Shown: in pieces, positions 7,557 to 15,385 of the stretch | Position numbering within the stretch: position 1 is the first letter of the stretch | How the letters are laid out: every line of letters starts with the position of its first letter | Position numbers and translations under genes: made by a program | DNA from: an alpha proteobacterium BAL199 | Lineage (GTDB): Bacteria; Pseudomonadota; Alphaproteobacteria; Thalassobaculales; Thalassobaculaceae | NCBI GenBank assembly: GCA_000171835.1 | Contig: ABHC01000008.1 | Location: 124,001-188,000, forward strand | Length of the DNA stretch: 64,000 bases | Direction of reading: 5' to 3' | Notes under the pieces: model-generated | The model's input: the letters and a program-made list of their open reading frames with translations, nothing else | What the model was told of the DNA's origin: nothing | Databases searched by the model: none

Positions 7557-8552
7557 ATGGCAGAACCAACCATTTCAGCGATCATGCCGCTGTTCAACGG
7601 CGAGCGGCATGTCGGCGAAGCCATCGCCAGCGTGATTGCCCAGACCCTGCCACCGAGCGAACTGATCATCGTCGACGATGGCTCGACCGACGGCTCCCGG
7701 GCCTTGGTCGAGGCGATCGAGACTCCGTTCCCGAAGACCATCCTGGACCTGGACAACCGGCGGCAGGGCGCGGCGCGGAACCTTGCGGCATCCCACGCCA
7801 CCGGGAAGTATCTGGCATTCCTCGACCACGACGACGTCTGGTACCCGCGCCATCTGGAGGTTCTGGTTGGCCCGCTCGAAGCCGACGCCCGGCTGGGCTG
7901 GTCCTACAGCGACATCGACGAGATGGATGGCGATGGCGGATTGATCGAGATCAGGGCACTCAAGTCGCTGTGCGAGTTCTTCGACCATCCGAAGACCAGC
8001 CTGTTCAAGATGCTGGAATCCGACATGTTCATCTTTCCGTCGGCGGCGATCGTGCGGGCCGACGCGTTTCGCCAAGCCGGTGGGTTCGACAACCGGTTGT
8101 CCGGCTATGAGGACGACGACCTGTTCCTGCGGTTGTTCCGCAACGGCTGGCTAAACCATTTCGAGCCGGACTCGCAGGTCCGCTACCGCCGCCATCCGAC
8201 CAGCAGCGGCTTTTCCGAGCGCATGTGGATCAGCCGGGAGATCTTTGCCCAGAAACTGATCGAAACCTTCCCCGACGATCGGGACCTGGTGCGCTACTAT
8301 GTGCGCGACATCATCGCGCCGCGCTTCTATCGCGCCGGACATGCCGAGTACATCCGCCACCTGCCGCACGAGCGGTGGGAGCAGTGCGTGATGTCGGTCG
8401 ACCTGATGCGCCGCTACAGCGCGATGATGCACCTCCCCTGGTTTCGCCGGACCCGACGTGCGCTGACCCTGGCAGTGATGCGGCATCCGCGCGTGATCCG
8501 GTCGGTGCACCCGTTCATGCGTTGGCTCTGGCGGCTCCCTTGGCTGCGCTGA
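7557..8552 (+). CDS. Family 2 glycosyltransferase
   Basis: A 331-residue GT-A glycosyltransferase. The nucleotide-binding start is PTISAIMPLFNGERHVGEAI, followed by IIVDDGSTDGS and the metal-binding DHDD (LAFLDHDDVW, near residue 90), then GGFDNRLSGYEDDDLFLRL around 180-200 for the acceptor side and catalytic base. The C-terminal third is basic and probably membrane-associated. AGGA precedes the ATG. The downstream methyltransferase begins 42 bases after this stop, so the two probably act together on a surface glycan, but the sugar cannot be told from sequence. Confidence 0.85.
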   Translation: MAEPTISAIMPLFNGERHVGEAIASVIAQTLPPSELIIVDDGSTDGSRALVEAIETPFPKTILDLDNRRQGAARNLAASHATGKYLAFLDHDDVWYPRHLEVLVGPLEADARLGWSYSDIDEMDGDGGLIEIRALKSLCEFFDHPKTSLFKMLESDMFIFPSAAIVRADAFRQAGGFDNRLSGYEDDDLFLRLFRNGWLNHFEPDSQVRYRRHPTSSGFSERMWISREIFAQKLIETFPDDRDLVRYYVRDIIAPRFYRAGHAEYIRHLPHERWEQCVMSVDLMRRYSAMMHLPWFRRTRRALTLAVMRHPRVIRSVHPFMRWLWRLPWLR

Positions 8553-8593
8553 GCCGGCACTGGGATACCTTGCGGACGATCGCGGACCGGGCG

Positions 8594-9337
8594 ATGTGGG
8601 CCCTGCGACATAGACAGCCGGCCGAACCCGTCCAGCAGTCTGCAATTGCCATCAAGTCGGACCCCATCCCGGCAGTCGACGACCTCGGGCAGGTGTTCCC
8701 GGAATACCGGCCGATCCATCCGACCTTGTCGGGTTTCATCGACGACGCTCACGCGGCGATCGCATCCCTGCCTGTCCGGGACGGATTGATCCAGACAGAG
8801 ACACCCGGCTTCCTGCGGCCAGCCGACGCCCTGGCGCTGTACGAACTAGCCTGGTTCTCCAACGCTGACATCCTGGAGCTCGGATCCGCTTGGGGCCTGT
8901 CCACCTCAATCCTGTGCCAAGCGGCACGCAACGCCGGACGCGGGCGGCGTGTCGTATCGGTCGAGATCGACCCGCAGTTCCAAAGGTTGACCGCCCGCAC
9001 GATCCGACGCCGGGGCCTGTCGGGCGGCTTTCGCCTGATGCCAGGCGAGGCCGCAACAGTCATCAGGCGCCTGATCGACAAGCATCGCCGGTTCGGGCTC
9101 GTGTTCGTCGACCACGACCACTCCGGGCCCGCCACCGCCACGGTCTGCCGCGCGCTGCCGGAGTTGATGCGGCCCGGTGGCATGGCGCTGTTCCACGACT
9201 TCAACGATACCCGCCACCGCACCGAACCTGACGCCTACGGCGTGTATCCGGCCGTCCGGACCCTGCTGGAAGACTACCGCTTCCGGTACCTGCGCACCGT
9301 CGGCTGCTGCGGTCTCGTTCAACGCCTGCCAGCCTGA
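8594..9337 (+). CDS. Class I SAM-dependent methyltransferase
   Basis: A 247-residue protein of the Methyltransf_24 kind. SAM-binding motif I is ILELGSAWGLSTSILCQAA (near 95-113), followed by VVSVEIDPQF (motif II), a segment ending LVFVDHDHSG (motif III/post) and GGMALFHDFND, as in O- or N-methyltransferases of cell-surface sugar clusters. The N-terminal ~80 residues are unlike the core. The ATG at 8594 is the first in frame after the glycosyltransferase stop but has only a weak ribosome-binding site; TTG or CTG starts up to 8522 are possible. Confidence 0.75.
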   Translation: MWALRHRQPAEPVQQSAIAIKSDPIPAVDDLGQVFPEYRPIHPTLSGFIDDAHAAIASLPVRDGLIQTETPGFLRPADALALYELAWFSNADILELGSAWGLSTSILCQAARNAGRGRRVVSVEIDPQFQRLTARTIRRRGLSGGFRLMPGEAATVIRRLIDKHRRFGLVFVDHDHSGPATATVCRALPELMRPGGMALFHDFNDTRHRTEPDAYGVYPAVRTLLEDYRFRYLRTVGCCGLVQRLPA

Positions 9338-9349
9338 TCAAGGTTCAGC

Positions 9350-9766
9350 TCACTGAGGGTGGTATCGTCCAAGCGCCGATCTCAGCGAGTCCGGCATGGG
9401 CAGCGCAGCGACCTCCGAGCCGGCGGTCGTGTAGACAAGCACCTGCGTCGACACGAACCGTTCGTCGCCGCCTACCGCTCCCGTGACAGCAACCGTGAAG
9501 GCGCTGCGGCCGACCTTCAGCACCCGGAGGTCGAGAGTCAGCGCATCACCCTGGCGCAGCGGTCCCTTGAAATCGACCTCCAGCCGGACCGTCGGCACCG
9601 CCCGCCGCTCCACGCCGTGCAACTGCCGCCACGGGTAGCCGAGGGCTTCGTCGAAGAAGTCCTCGATCAGCCGGTTCACCATCATCAGAATGCGCGGGTA
9701 AAATCCGATGCCCGCCGGGTCGCAGTCCTCAAACCGCACTGGCACGGTCTTGGTGAAAACTGCCAT
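9350..9766 (-). CDS. Acyl-CoA thioesterase (4HBT hot-dog family)
   Basis: A 138-residue hot-dog protein with the 4-hydroxybenzoyl-CoA thioesterase signature near the N-terminus (RFEDCDPAGIGFYPRIL, catalytic Asp16) and the later LEVDFKGPLRQGDALTLDLR strand. It is the last gene of the seven-gene aromatic-CoA operon that starts at 15239, 6 bases after the RidA gene. In such operons a thioesterase recycles CoA from dead-end or product thioesters. The substrate is inferred from context only. Confidence 0.85.
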   Translation of the reverse strand: MAVFTKTVPVRFEDCDPAGIGFYPRILMMVNRLIEDFFDEALGYPWRQLHGVERRAVPTVRLEVDFKGPLRQGDALTLDLRVLKVGRSAFTVAVTGAVGGDERFVSTQVLVYTTAGSEVAALPMPDSLRSALGRYHPQ

Positions 9767-9772
9767 CGTCGG

Positions 9773-10204
9773 TCAGGTCGGATCGGGAATCAGCGCCGTC
9801 GCCTCGATTTCCAGACGCGCCGCCCGCTCCACCAGGCCACTGACACCGACCACCGCCATCGCCGGGAAATTGCGGCCCAGGGTCTCGCGGTAGGCGGCCC
9901 CGAGCGCCGGCAAGCAGATGCGGTATTCGTCGAGGTCGACCACATACCAGGTCAGGCGGATCAGGTGCTCCGGTCCTGCACCACCGGCAGCCAGGATCGC
10001 CACGATGTTCTCGAAAATCTGCCTGGCCTGGGCAATGAAACCGTCGGCAAACCGCTCCTCGGCATCCCAGCCGACAAGGCCGCCGGTGACCACCACCGTG
10101 CCGCGCCCCATCATGCCATTGGCGTAGCCTTTGGGGCGTGGCCAGCCTACCGGGTTGAGGGTGGTCGGCCGGTCGTCTCCCGGCACAGGCTTGCGAAGAT
10201 CCAT
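9773..10204 (-). CDS. RidA/YjgF family enamine/imine deaminase
   Basis: A 143-residue RidA-type protein with core segments RGTVVVTGGLVGWD, IFENIVAILAAGGAG, TWYVVDLDEY and the conserved Arg in ERAARLEIEATALIP near the C-terminus. RidA proteins hydrolyse enamines and imines to ketones and ammonia. Here it sits inside an operon with an aromatic acyl-CoA ligase. If the substrate is 2-aminobenzoate, ring reduction yields an enamine that this protein could hydrolyse; that assignment is inference. The ATG at 10204 has GGAG nine bases upstream and is preferred to a TTG at 10219. Confidence 0.85.
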   Translation of the reverse strand: MDLRKPVPGDDRPTTLNPVGWPRPKGYANGMMGRGTVVVTGGLVGWDAEERFADGFIAQARQIFENIVAILAAGGAGPEHLIRLTWYVVDLDEYRICLPALGAAYRETLGRNFPAMAVVGVSGLVERAARLEIEATALIPDPT

Positions 10205-10221
10205 TCCGTCAGTCTCCAAAG

Positions 10222-11880
10222 TCAGGCGGCGCCGCGCGCCTTGTGCCAGGCCGCCGCATGCTCGGCCATGGCGCGCAGTTCATAACGCTTCAGCTTGCCG
10301 GTGTCGGTGCGCGGCAAGGCGCTCAGGTACTCGATCGAGCGCGGATACTTGTAGGGTGCGATCTCGGCCTTCACATGATCCTGCAAGGCCTTGGTCAGGG
10401 CCGGGTCGCCGGTCTGCCCGGGCTTCAGCACCACATAGGCCTTCACGATCGAGCCGCGATCCGGGTCCGGCTGCGCGACGACTCCGCATTCCGCCACGGC
10501 CGGGTGCGACAGCAGCGCGGCCTCGACCTCCGGGCCGCCGATGTTGTAGCCGGACGATACGATCATGTCGTCGTTGCGTGCCTGATACCAGAAGTAGCCG
10601 TCCTCATCCATGCGGTAGGTATCGCCGGTCAGGTTCCAGCCGTCCTGGACGTAGTTGCGCTGCCGGTCGTCGGCCAGATAGCGGCATCCGGTCGGGCCTC
10701 GCACAGCCAACCGGCCGATCTGGCCGGGCGGCAGCTCGGCGCCATCTGGTCCCACCACCTTGGCCTGATAGCCCGGAACAACCTTTCCGGTGGCCCCCGG
10801 TCGGATCTCGTCGAGGGTGGCGGAGATGAAGATGTGCAGCATCTCGGTGGCGCCGATGCCGTCCTGCATCTTGATGCCGGTGGCGGCGAACCAGTCGTCC
10901 CAGGTCGGCTTCGGCAAGGTCTCGCCGGCCGAAACGCATTTGCGCAAGGACGACAGGTCTCGACCCTTCAGCTTGCCGAGGATCGCACGGTAGGCGGTCG
11001 GCGACGTGAAGCAGACGGTCGGCCGGAAGGCTTCGATCGCGTCGATCAACTGATCGGGTCCGGCTTTCTCCAGTAGTACCGCCGAGGCGCCGACCCGCAT
11101 CGGGAACAGCACCAGCCCGCCGAGCCCGAAGGTGAAAGCAAGCGGCGGCGAACCAATGAACCGGTCGTCCGGCTCCGGCCGAAGCACGTGCTTGGAATAC
11201 GCGTCGCAGATCGCCAGCATATCCCGATGGAAGTGCATCGTGCCCTTCGGTTCCCCGGTGGTTCCGGAGGTGAAACCGATCAGGCAGACATCGTCGCGCG
11301 CGGTGTCGACCGCATCGAACGTGTCAGGCTTGCCGGCCATCCGGGCTTCCAGCCCATCCGGTGCGTCGGTCGTGAAGTAAACGATCCGCTCCAGGGTACT
11401 GTTCCGCCGGGCGCCGGTCTTCTCCATCTCGTCGCTGAGTCGACTGTCACACAGCGCCAAGCGGATCTGCCCCTTCTCCACGATCGTGGCCAACTCGACC
11501 GCGCGCAGCAGAGGCATGCTGCACACGACGATCCCACCAGCCTTGATCACGGCGAACAAGGCAGCGGTCATGGTCGGGTTGTTAGCCGAGCGGATCAGCA
11601 CCCGGTTGCCCGGCACCAGGCCAAAATCCTCGACCAGCACCCAGGCCATCCGGTTCACGGTCTTCTGGAACTCGGCGTATGAAACATCGCCCTCGGGGGT
11701 GGCGAACAGCGTGCGCTCGCCGCGGCCTTCGGCCACGTGGCGGTCCAGGAACTCGACAGCGCAGTTCAGACGCTCGGGATAACGGACATCATCCAGGTCG
11801 AACAGGAAGTCCGGCCACTGCTCCTTCGGCGGCAGGTTGTCACGCGCGAAGGTATCGACATGCGCGGTGTAGTCTCCCAT
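10222..11880 (-). CDS. Aromatic acyl-CoA ligase, probably 2-aminobenzoate-CoA ligase (AbmG-like)
   Basis: A 552-residue ANL-family enzyme. The P-loop is GFTSGTTGEPKGTMHFHRD (about 190-210); GATEMLHIF is the A5 motif, LTGDTYRMDEDGYFWYQARND the hinge, and GYNIGGPEVEAAL leads to the C-terminal lysine in PRTDTGKLKRYELR. The benzoate-CoA-ligase-like layout and the genes around it (fused flavin monooxygenase/reductase, RidA, crotonase, SDR) match 2-aminobenzoate-CoA ligase of the aerobic anthranilate pathway known in Azoarcus evansii. Benzoate or salicylate ligase is the main alternative. The ATG at 11880 has GGGAGA seven bases upstream; ATGs at 11895 and 11913 are possible. Confidence 0.78.
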   Translation of the reverse strand: MGDYTAHVDTFARDNLPPKEQWPDFLFDLDDVRYPERLNCAVEFLDRHVAEGRGERTLFATPEGDVSYAEFQKTVNRMAWVLVEDFGLVPGNRVLIRSANNPTMTAALFAVIKAGGIVVCSMPLLRAVELATIVEKGQIRLALCDSRLSDEMEKTGARRNSTLERIVYFTTDAPDGLEARMAGKPDTFDAVDTARDDVCLIGFTSGTTGEPKGTMHFHRDMLAICDAYSKHVLRPEPDDRFIGSPPLAFTFGLGGLVLFPMRVGASAVLLEKAGPDQLIDAIEAFRPTVCFTSPTAYRAILGKLKGRDLSSLRKCVSAGETLPKPTWDDWFAATGIKMQDGIGATEMLHIFISATLDEIRPGATGKVVPGYQAKVVGPDGAELPPGQIGRLAVRGPTGCRYLADDRQRNYVQDGWNLTGDTYRMDEDGYFWYQARNDDMIVSSGYNIGGPEVEAALLSHPAVAECGVVAQPDPDRGSIVKAYVVLKPGQTGDPALTKALQDHVKAEIAPYKYPRSIEYLSALPRTDTGKLKRYELRAMAEHAAAWHKARGAA

Positions 11881-11935
11881 CGCTCGGTCTCCCATCACAC
11901 AGCCCGTCCTCATCCGTACCGCCGGGAACGATCCT

Positions 11936-13117
11936 TCACGCCATTCCCCCGGTCCGCGCGTCCAGGACTTGGCGCGCGATGACGATCTTCTGAACCTCGC
12001 TGGCACCCTCGTAGATCCGCAACGCGCGGACCTCGCGGTACAGCTCCTCGACCTTCACGCCGGTGGTCACACCGAGCCCGCCGTGCAGCTGAACCGCCCG
12101 GTCGACCACGCGCTGGGCAGCCTCGGTGGCGTAGAGCTTGGCCATCGACGCCTCGCGGGTAACGCGCGCGGCACCGGAATCCTTGGCCCACGCGGCCCGG
12201 TAGACGAGAAGGGCAGCGGCATCGACCTCGGTCGCCATGTCGGCCAGCGCCGCCTGGCTCATCTGCAAATCGGCCAGCGGCGCTCCGAACATCCGGCGTT
12301 TGGCAACGCGGTCCAGCGCTTCGTCCAAGCCACGCCGGGCAAAACCGAGCGCTGCCGCGCCGACAGTGGCGCGGAACACGTCCAGGGTCGCCATCGCCAC
12401 CTTGAAGCCCTCACCTGGCTGGCCGAGCCGGTTCGACACCGGAATCCGGCAACCGTTGAAGCGCAGCCGCGCCAACGGATGGGGTGCGATCACCTCGATC
12501 CGTTCGGCGATCTCCAATCCGGGGGTGTCGGCGTCGACCACGAACGCCGACAGGCCCCTGGCCCCCGGCGCCTCGCCCGTGCGCACGAACACCACGTAGT
12601 GACCGGCGATCCCGCCGTTGGAAATCCAGGTCTTCTCGCCGTCGATCCGGAGATGGTCGTTGCCGTCCGGAGTGGCCGTGGTCGTCATTGCGGCAACGTC
12701 GGACCCGGCGTCCGGCTCGGACAGGGCGAATGCAGCGATCGACCGACCTTCACGCACCGGCGGCAACCAGCGATCCTTCTGAGCGTCGGTCCCGAACAGC
12801 GAGATCGAGCCGGTGCCGAGCCCCTGCATGGCGAAGGAGAAATCGGCGAGCCCGGCGTGATAGCCCAGGATCTCGCGCGCCAGGCACAGCGAGCGCACAT
12901 CAAGCTTCGGGTACCAGCCGCCGTGCGACGCCGGTACCACAAGATCCAACCACCCGGCATCGGCCAGGGCCGCCACCAGACGCCTGCACGAGCCGTCAAC
13001 GTCGTGGTGATCGATCAGCCCGGCTACATTCTCCCGGGCCCACGCGTCGATGCCGTTCGCAAGCTCGGCATGATGCGGCTCGAAGAACGGCCAGGACAGG
13101 AAACTGCGGTCGGCCAT
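11936..13117 (-). CDS. Acyl-CoA dehydrogenase
   Basis: A 393-residue flavoprotein with the ACAD domains in order: N-terminal helices, [15 protein letters not shown] (FAD/substrate loop, about 125-140), [10 protein letters not shown], and the C-terminal helical domain with [20 protein letters not shown]. The catalytic glutamate is in [13 protein letters not shown]. Length is standard. It lies four bases after the crotonase gene in the aromatic-CoA operon, where it would oxidise a reduced or ring-opened acyl-CoA intermediate. Electrons would go to ETF, which is not encoded here. Confidence 0.9.
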   Translation of the reverse strand: MADRSFLSWPFFEPHHAELANGIDAWARENVAGLIDHHDVDGSCRRLVAALADAGWLDLVVPASHGGWYPKLDVRSLCLAREILGYHAGLADFSFAMQGLGTGSISLFGTDAQKDRWLPPVREGRSIAAFALSEPDAGSDVAAMTTTATPDGNDHLRIDGEKTWISNGGIAGHYVVFVRTGEAPGARGLSAFVVDADTPGLEIAERIEVIAPHPLARLRFNGCRIPVSNRLGQPGEGFKVAMATLDVFRATVGAAALGFARRGLDEALDRVAKRRMFGAPLADLQMSQAALADMATEVDAAALLVYRAAWAKDSGAARVTREASMAKLYATEAAQRVVDRAVQLHGGLGVTTGVKVEELYREVRALRIYEGASEVQKIVIARQVLDARTGGMA

Positions 13118-13121
13118 CGCC

Positions 13122-13955
13122 TCAGTTCCCCTCGAACTCGGGCTTGCGCTTGTCGGCGAAGGCGTGGAACGCGCGCTGGAAGTCGCGGGTCTGCATCAAC
13201 ATGCCCTGGGCCAACGCCTCGGCGTCGATCGCCTCGTCGACCCCCATCGCCCATTCCATGTGCAGCATCTTCTTGGTGATGCCGTTGGCGAAACTCGGCC
13301 CGTCGGCGATCCGTCCGGCCAGCGTGCGCGCCTCGGCCTGCAACGCATCCGGTTTGACCAGCCGGTTGAAGAAGCCCCAGCGCTCGCCCTCCTCGCCGCC
13401 CAGCGACCGGCCCGTGTACAGCAGCTCGCTTGCCCGGCCCTGGCCGATGATCCGCGGCAGGATCGCGCAGGCCCCCATGTCGCAGCCGGCCAGCCCGACC
13501 CGATTGAACAGGAAAGCGACTTTGGCAGCGGCGGTGCCGAGGCGCATGTCCGACGCCATCGCCAGGATCGCGCCAGCACCGGCGCACACACCGTCGATCG
13601 CGGCGAGCACCGGTTGCGGGCAGCTGCGCATCGCCTTCACCAGATCGCCGGTCATCTGGGTGAACTCGATCAGGCCGACCGTATCGCGGTCGAGCAGCGG
13701 ACCGATGATCTCGAACACGTCGCCGCCGGAGCAGAAGTTCCCCCCGGCCCCGGTGATCACCACCACCTTGACCTCGGGTTCGTGCTGCAACGCCCGAAAG
13801 AAGTCGCGCAGCTCGGCATAGGATTCGAAGGTCAGCGGGTTCTTGCGATCCGGTCGGTTCAGCGTGACGGTCGCAACCTTGCCGTCGACCTCCAGGCTGA
13901 AGTGCTTCGGCGTGAACTCGCGCACCGGAAGGATCGTGGCGTTGGCGTGGGTCAT
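13122..13955 (-). CDS. Crotonase-family enoyl-CoA hydratase or ring hydrolase
   Basis: A 277-residue crotonase with the first oxyanion-hole segment [15 protein letters not shown] (about 68-82) and the second, [20 protein letters not shown] (about 120-140). In the usual position of the second catalytic glutamate (before [14 protein letters not shown]) it reads [11 protein letters not shown], with an aspartate. Some crotonases with Asp there are dehalogenases or hydrolases rather than hydratases (for example BadI-type ring hydrolases), so ring cleavage is as plausible as hydration. Its ATG overlaps the MarR gene's stop (ATGA), so both are made together. Confidence 0.82.
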   Translation of the reverse strand: MTHANATILPVREFTPKHFSLEVDGKVATVTLNRPDRKNPLTFESYAELRDFFRALQHEPEVKVVVITGAGGNFCSGGDVFEIIGPLLDRDTVGLIEFTQMTGDLVKAMRSCPQPVLAAIDGVCAGAGAILAMASDMRLGTAAAKVAFLFNRVGLAGCDMGACAILPRIIGQGRASELLYTGRSLGGEEGERWGFFNRLVKPDALQAEARTLAGRIADGPSFANGITKKMLHMEWAMGVDEAIDAEALAQGMLMQTRDFQRAFHAFADKRKPEFEGN

Positions 13956-14473
13956 GACGGCACCGGGTTACGGGAGCTGCGCTGGACCGACCGTTTGGCC
14001 GCTCCCAACAGTCTCATCAGGGAATCGACCTCGACCGGGCCGAGGTCGGCGAACAGATCGGCAACCCAGTCCTCATGCTCGGCCGCCATCACCGCGAACG
14101 TCTGGTGGCCGGCCTCGGTCAGGCTGACATAGTGGGCTCGCCGGTCGGCATCGGACTGCCGGCGCTGCAGCAGCCCCTCGGTCACCAGCCGGTCAACCAG
14201 CCCGGTGACGTTGCCGTTGGACACCATCATCCGGCGCGACAGCTCGCCGAGGGTCATGCCATCCGGCATGCGCTCCAGCTGCGCCATCAGGTCGAAGCGC
14301 GGCAGAGTGATGTCGAACCGGTCGCGCATCCGGCGGCGGATCTCGCCCTCGATCATCGTGGTGCAGGTCAGCATGCGCAGCCATAGCCGCAACTCGGCCT
14401 TGTGGTCGGCATGGCCCCCACGGGCGCGGGATTCGGAGTCGAGGGAGTGGGTTTCAACCGGCTCGGCGCTCAT
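13952..14473 (-). CDS. MarR-family transcriptional regulator of the aromatic-CoA operon
   Basis: A 173-residue winged-helix protein: [19 protein letters not shown], then the recognition region [20 protein letters not shown] followed by [13 protein letters not shown], the wing ([13 protein letters not shown]) and a C-terminal dimer helix. It is embedded between the SDR and crotonase genes, so it probably regulates its own operon. Two palindromes of the form TTTAAGCTTAAA lie in the divergent promoter at 15263 and 15324, and a third before livK at 32079; these are good candidate operators. The ligand is probably the pathway's acyl-CoA, as for related MarR repressors, but this is inference. Confidence 0.85.
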   Translation of the reverse strand: MSAEPVETHSLDSESRARGGHADHKAELRLWLRMLTCTTMIEGEIRRRMRDRFDITLPRFDLMAQLERMPDGMTLGELSRRMMVSNGNVTGLVDRLVTEGLLQRRQSDADRRAHYVSLTEAGHQTFAVMAAEHEDWVADLFADLGPVEVDSLMRLLGAAKRSVQRSSRNPVPS

Positions 14474-14480
14474 CGCATCC

Positions 14481-15239
14481 TCACATAATCTCGCCGCCGG
14501 CGACCGCGATCGCCTGGCCGGTCATCGCGCCGGAATCCGGATCGGCCAGCCACAGCACCGTTCGCGCAACTTCGACCGGGTCGATCAGCCGGCGTTGTGG
14601 GTTGCCCGACACCATCTCTGCGATCAGCGCATCTGGGTCCTTTCCGGTACGCTCAGCGAGATGTGCCGCACTGCCACGCACCAGATCGGTGTCGGTGTAT
14701 CCGGGACAGACCGCGTTCACCGTCACGCCAGTTCGTGCCGTCTCCAGCGCCAGCGACCGGGTCAGCCCGATCACGGCATGCTTGGCCGCGCTGTAGGCCG
14801 AGACGTAGGCGTAGCCCTTCAGGCCGGCAGTACTGGCCACCGAGACGATACGGCCCCAGTTGCGGTCCAGCATGCCGGGCAACACATGGCGGGTCGCACG
14901 GACCACGCTGGTGAGGTTTAGCGCCAACATCCGCTCCCATAGCGCGTCGTCGGCGTTCTGGAACTTGGCGGACTCGGCAGCACCGGCGTTGTTCACCAGG
15001 ATGTCGATCGGACCCAGACCACCCTCGGCCTCGGCGAGCGCAGTAGCCAGGGCCGCCGCATCAGTGACGTCGGCGACCACCATCTGCCCCCCGACACGGT
15101 CGGCGACCTCGTCCAGGGCAGTGCGGTCTCGCCCCAGCACCGTCACCCGAGCGCCGGCCTGTGCCAGGACGTCGGCGATCGCGGCACCGATCCCTCGGCT
15201 GCCGCCGGTCACCAGAGCGTGACGCCCGTCCAAGCCCAT
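14481..15239 (-). CDS. Short-chain dehydrogenase, probable 3-hydroxyacyl-CoA dehydrogenase
   Basis: A 252-residue classical SDR: NAD-binding TGGSRGIGAAIADVL (residues 10-24), NNAGAAESAK, the catalytic Ser in SVASTAGLKG and the Tyr/Lys in YSAAKHAVIG, ending in TGQAIAVAGGEIM. It is the first gene of the aromatic-CoA operon, where a dehydrogenase would oxidise a 3-hydroxyacyl-CoA or reduce a ring ketone. The ATG at 15239 has GAGAGG nine bases upstream; the open frame above it runs through the operator and is not coding. Confidence 0.88.
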   Translation of the reverse strand: MGLDGRHALVTGGSRGIGAAIADVLAQAGARVTVLGRDRTALDEVADRVGGQMVVADVTDAAALATALAEAEGGLGPIDILVNNAGAAESAKFQNADDALWERMLALNLTSVVRATRHVLPGMLDRNWGRIVSVASTAGLKGYAYVSAYSAAKHAVIGLTRSLALETARTGVTVNAVCPGYTDTDLVRGSAAHLAERTGKDPDALIAEMVSGNPQRRLIDPVEVARTVLWLADPDSGAMTGQAIAVAGGEIM

Positions 15240-15262
15240 TGGCACGACCTCTCGATTCAATA

Positions 15263-15276
15263 TTTGAAGCTTAAAA
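15263..15276. promoter_or_regulatory. Candidate MarR operator 1 (SDR side)
   Basis: TTTGAAGCTTAAAA is a 14-base palindrome with one mismatch, centred on AAGCTT, 24 bases before the SDR start. It shares its core with the site at 15324 and with one upstream of livK. Position and repetition suggest the binding site of the MarR protein encoded at 13952-14473. Confidence 0.55.
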
Positions 15277-15323
15277 CAATGGATCGTGCCCGACAAGCAG
15301 GCGAGCCGGTTGTGGGGATTATA

Positions 15324-15337
15324 TTTTAAGCTTAAAG
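15324..15337. promoter_or_regulatory. Candidate MarR operator 2 (monooxygenase side)
   Basis: TTTTAAGCTTAAAG contains the perfect 12-base palindrome TTTAAGCTTAAA. It lies 48 bases before the fused monooxygenase gene in an otherwise GC-rich region. It is 61 bases (about six helical turns, centre to centre) from operator 1, a spacing that would allow cooperative repression of both divergent operons. Confidence 0.6.
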
Positions 15338-15385
15338 TTTTTACATTACGCCGCCTGGTTCCGGCGGCACGCTGGGAGGCGAGCC

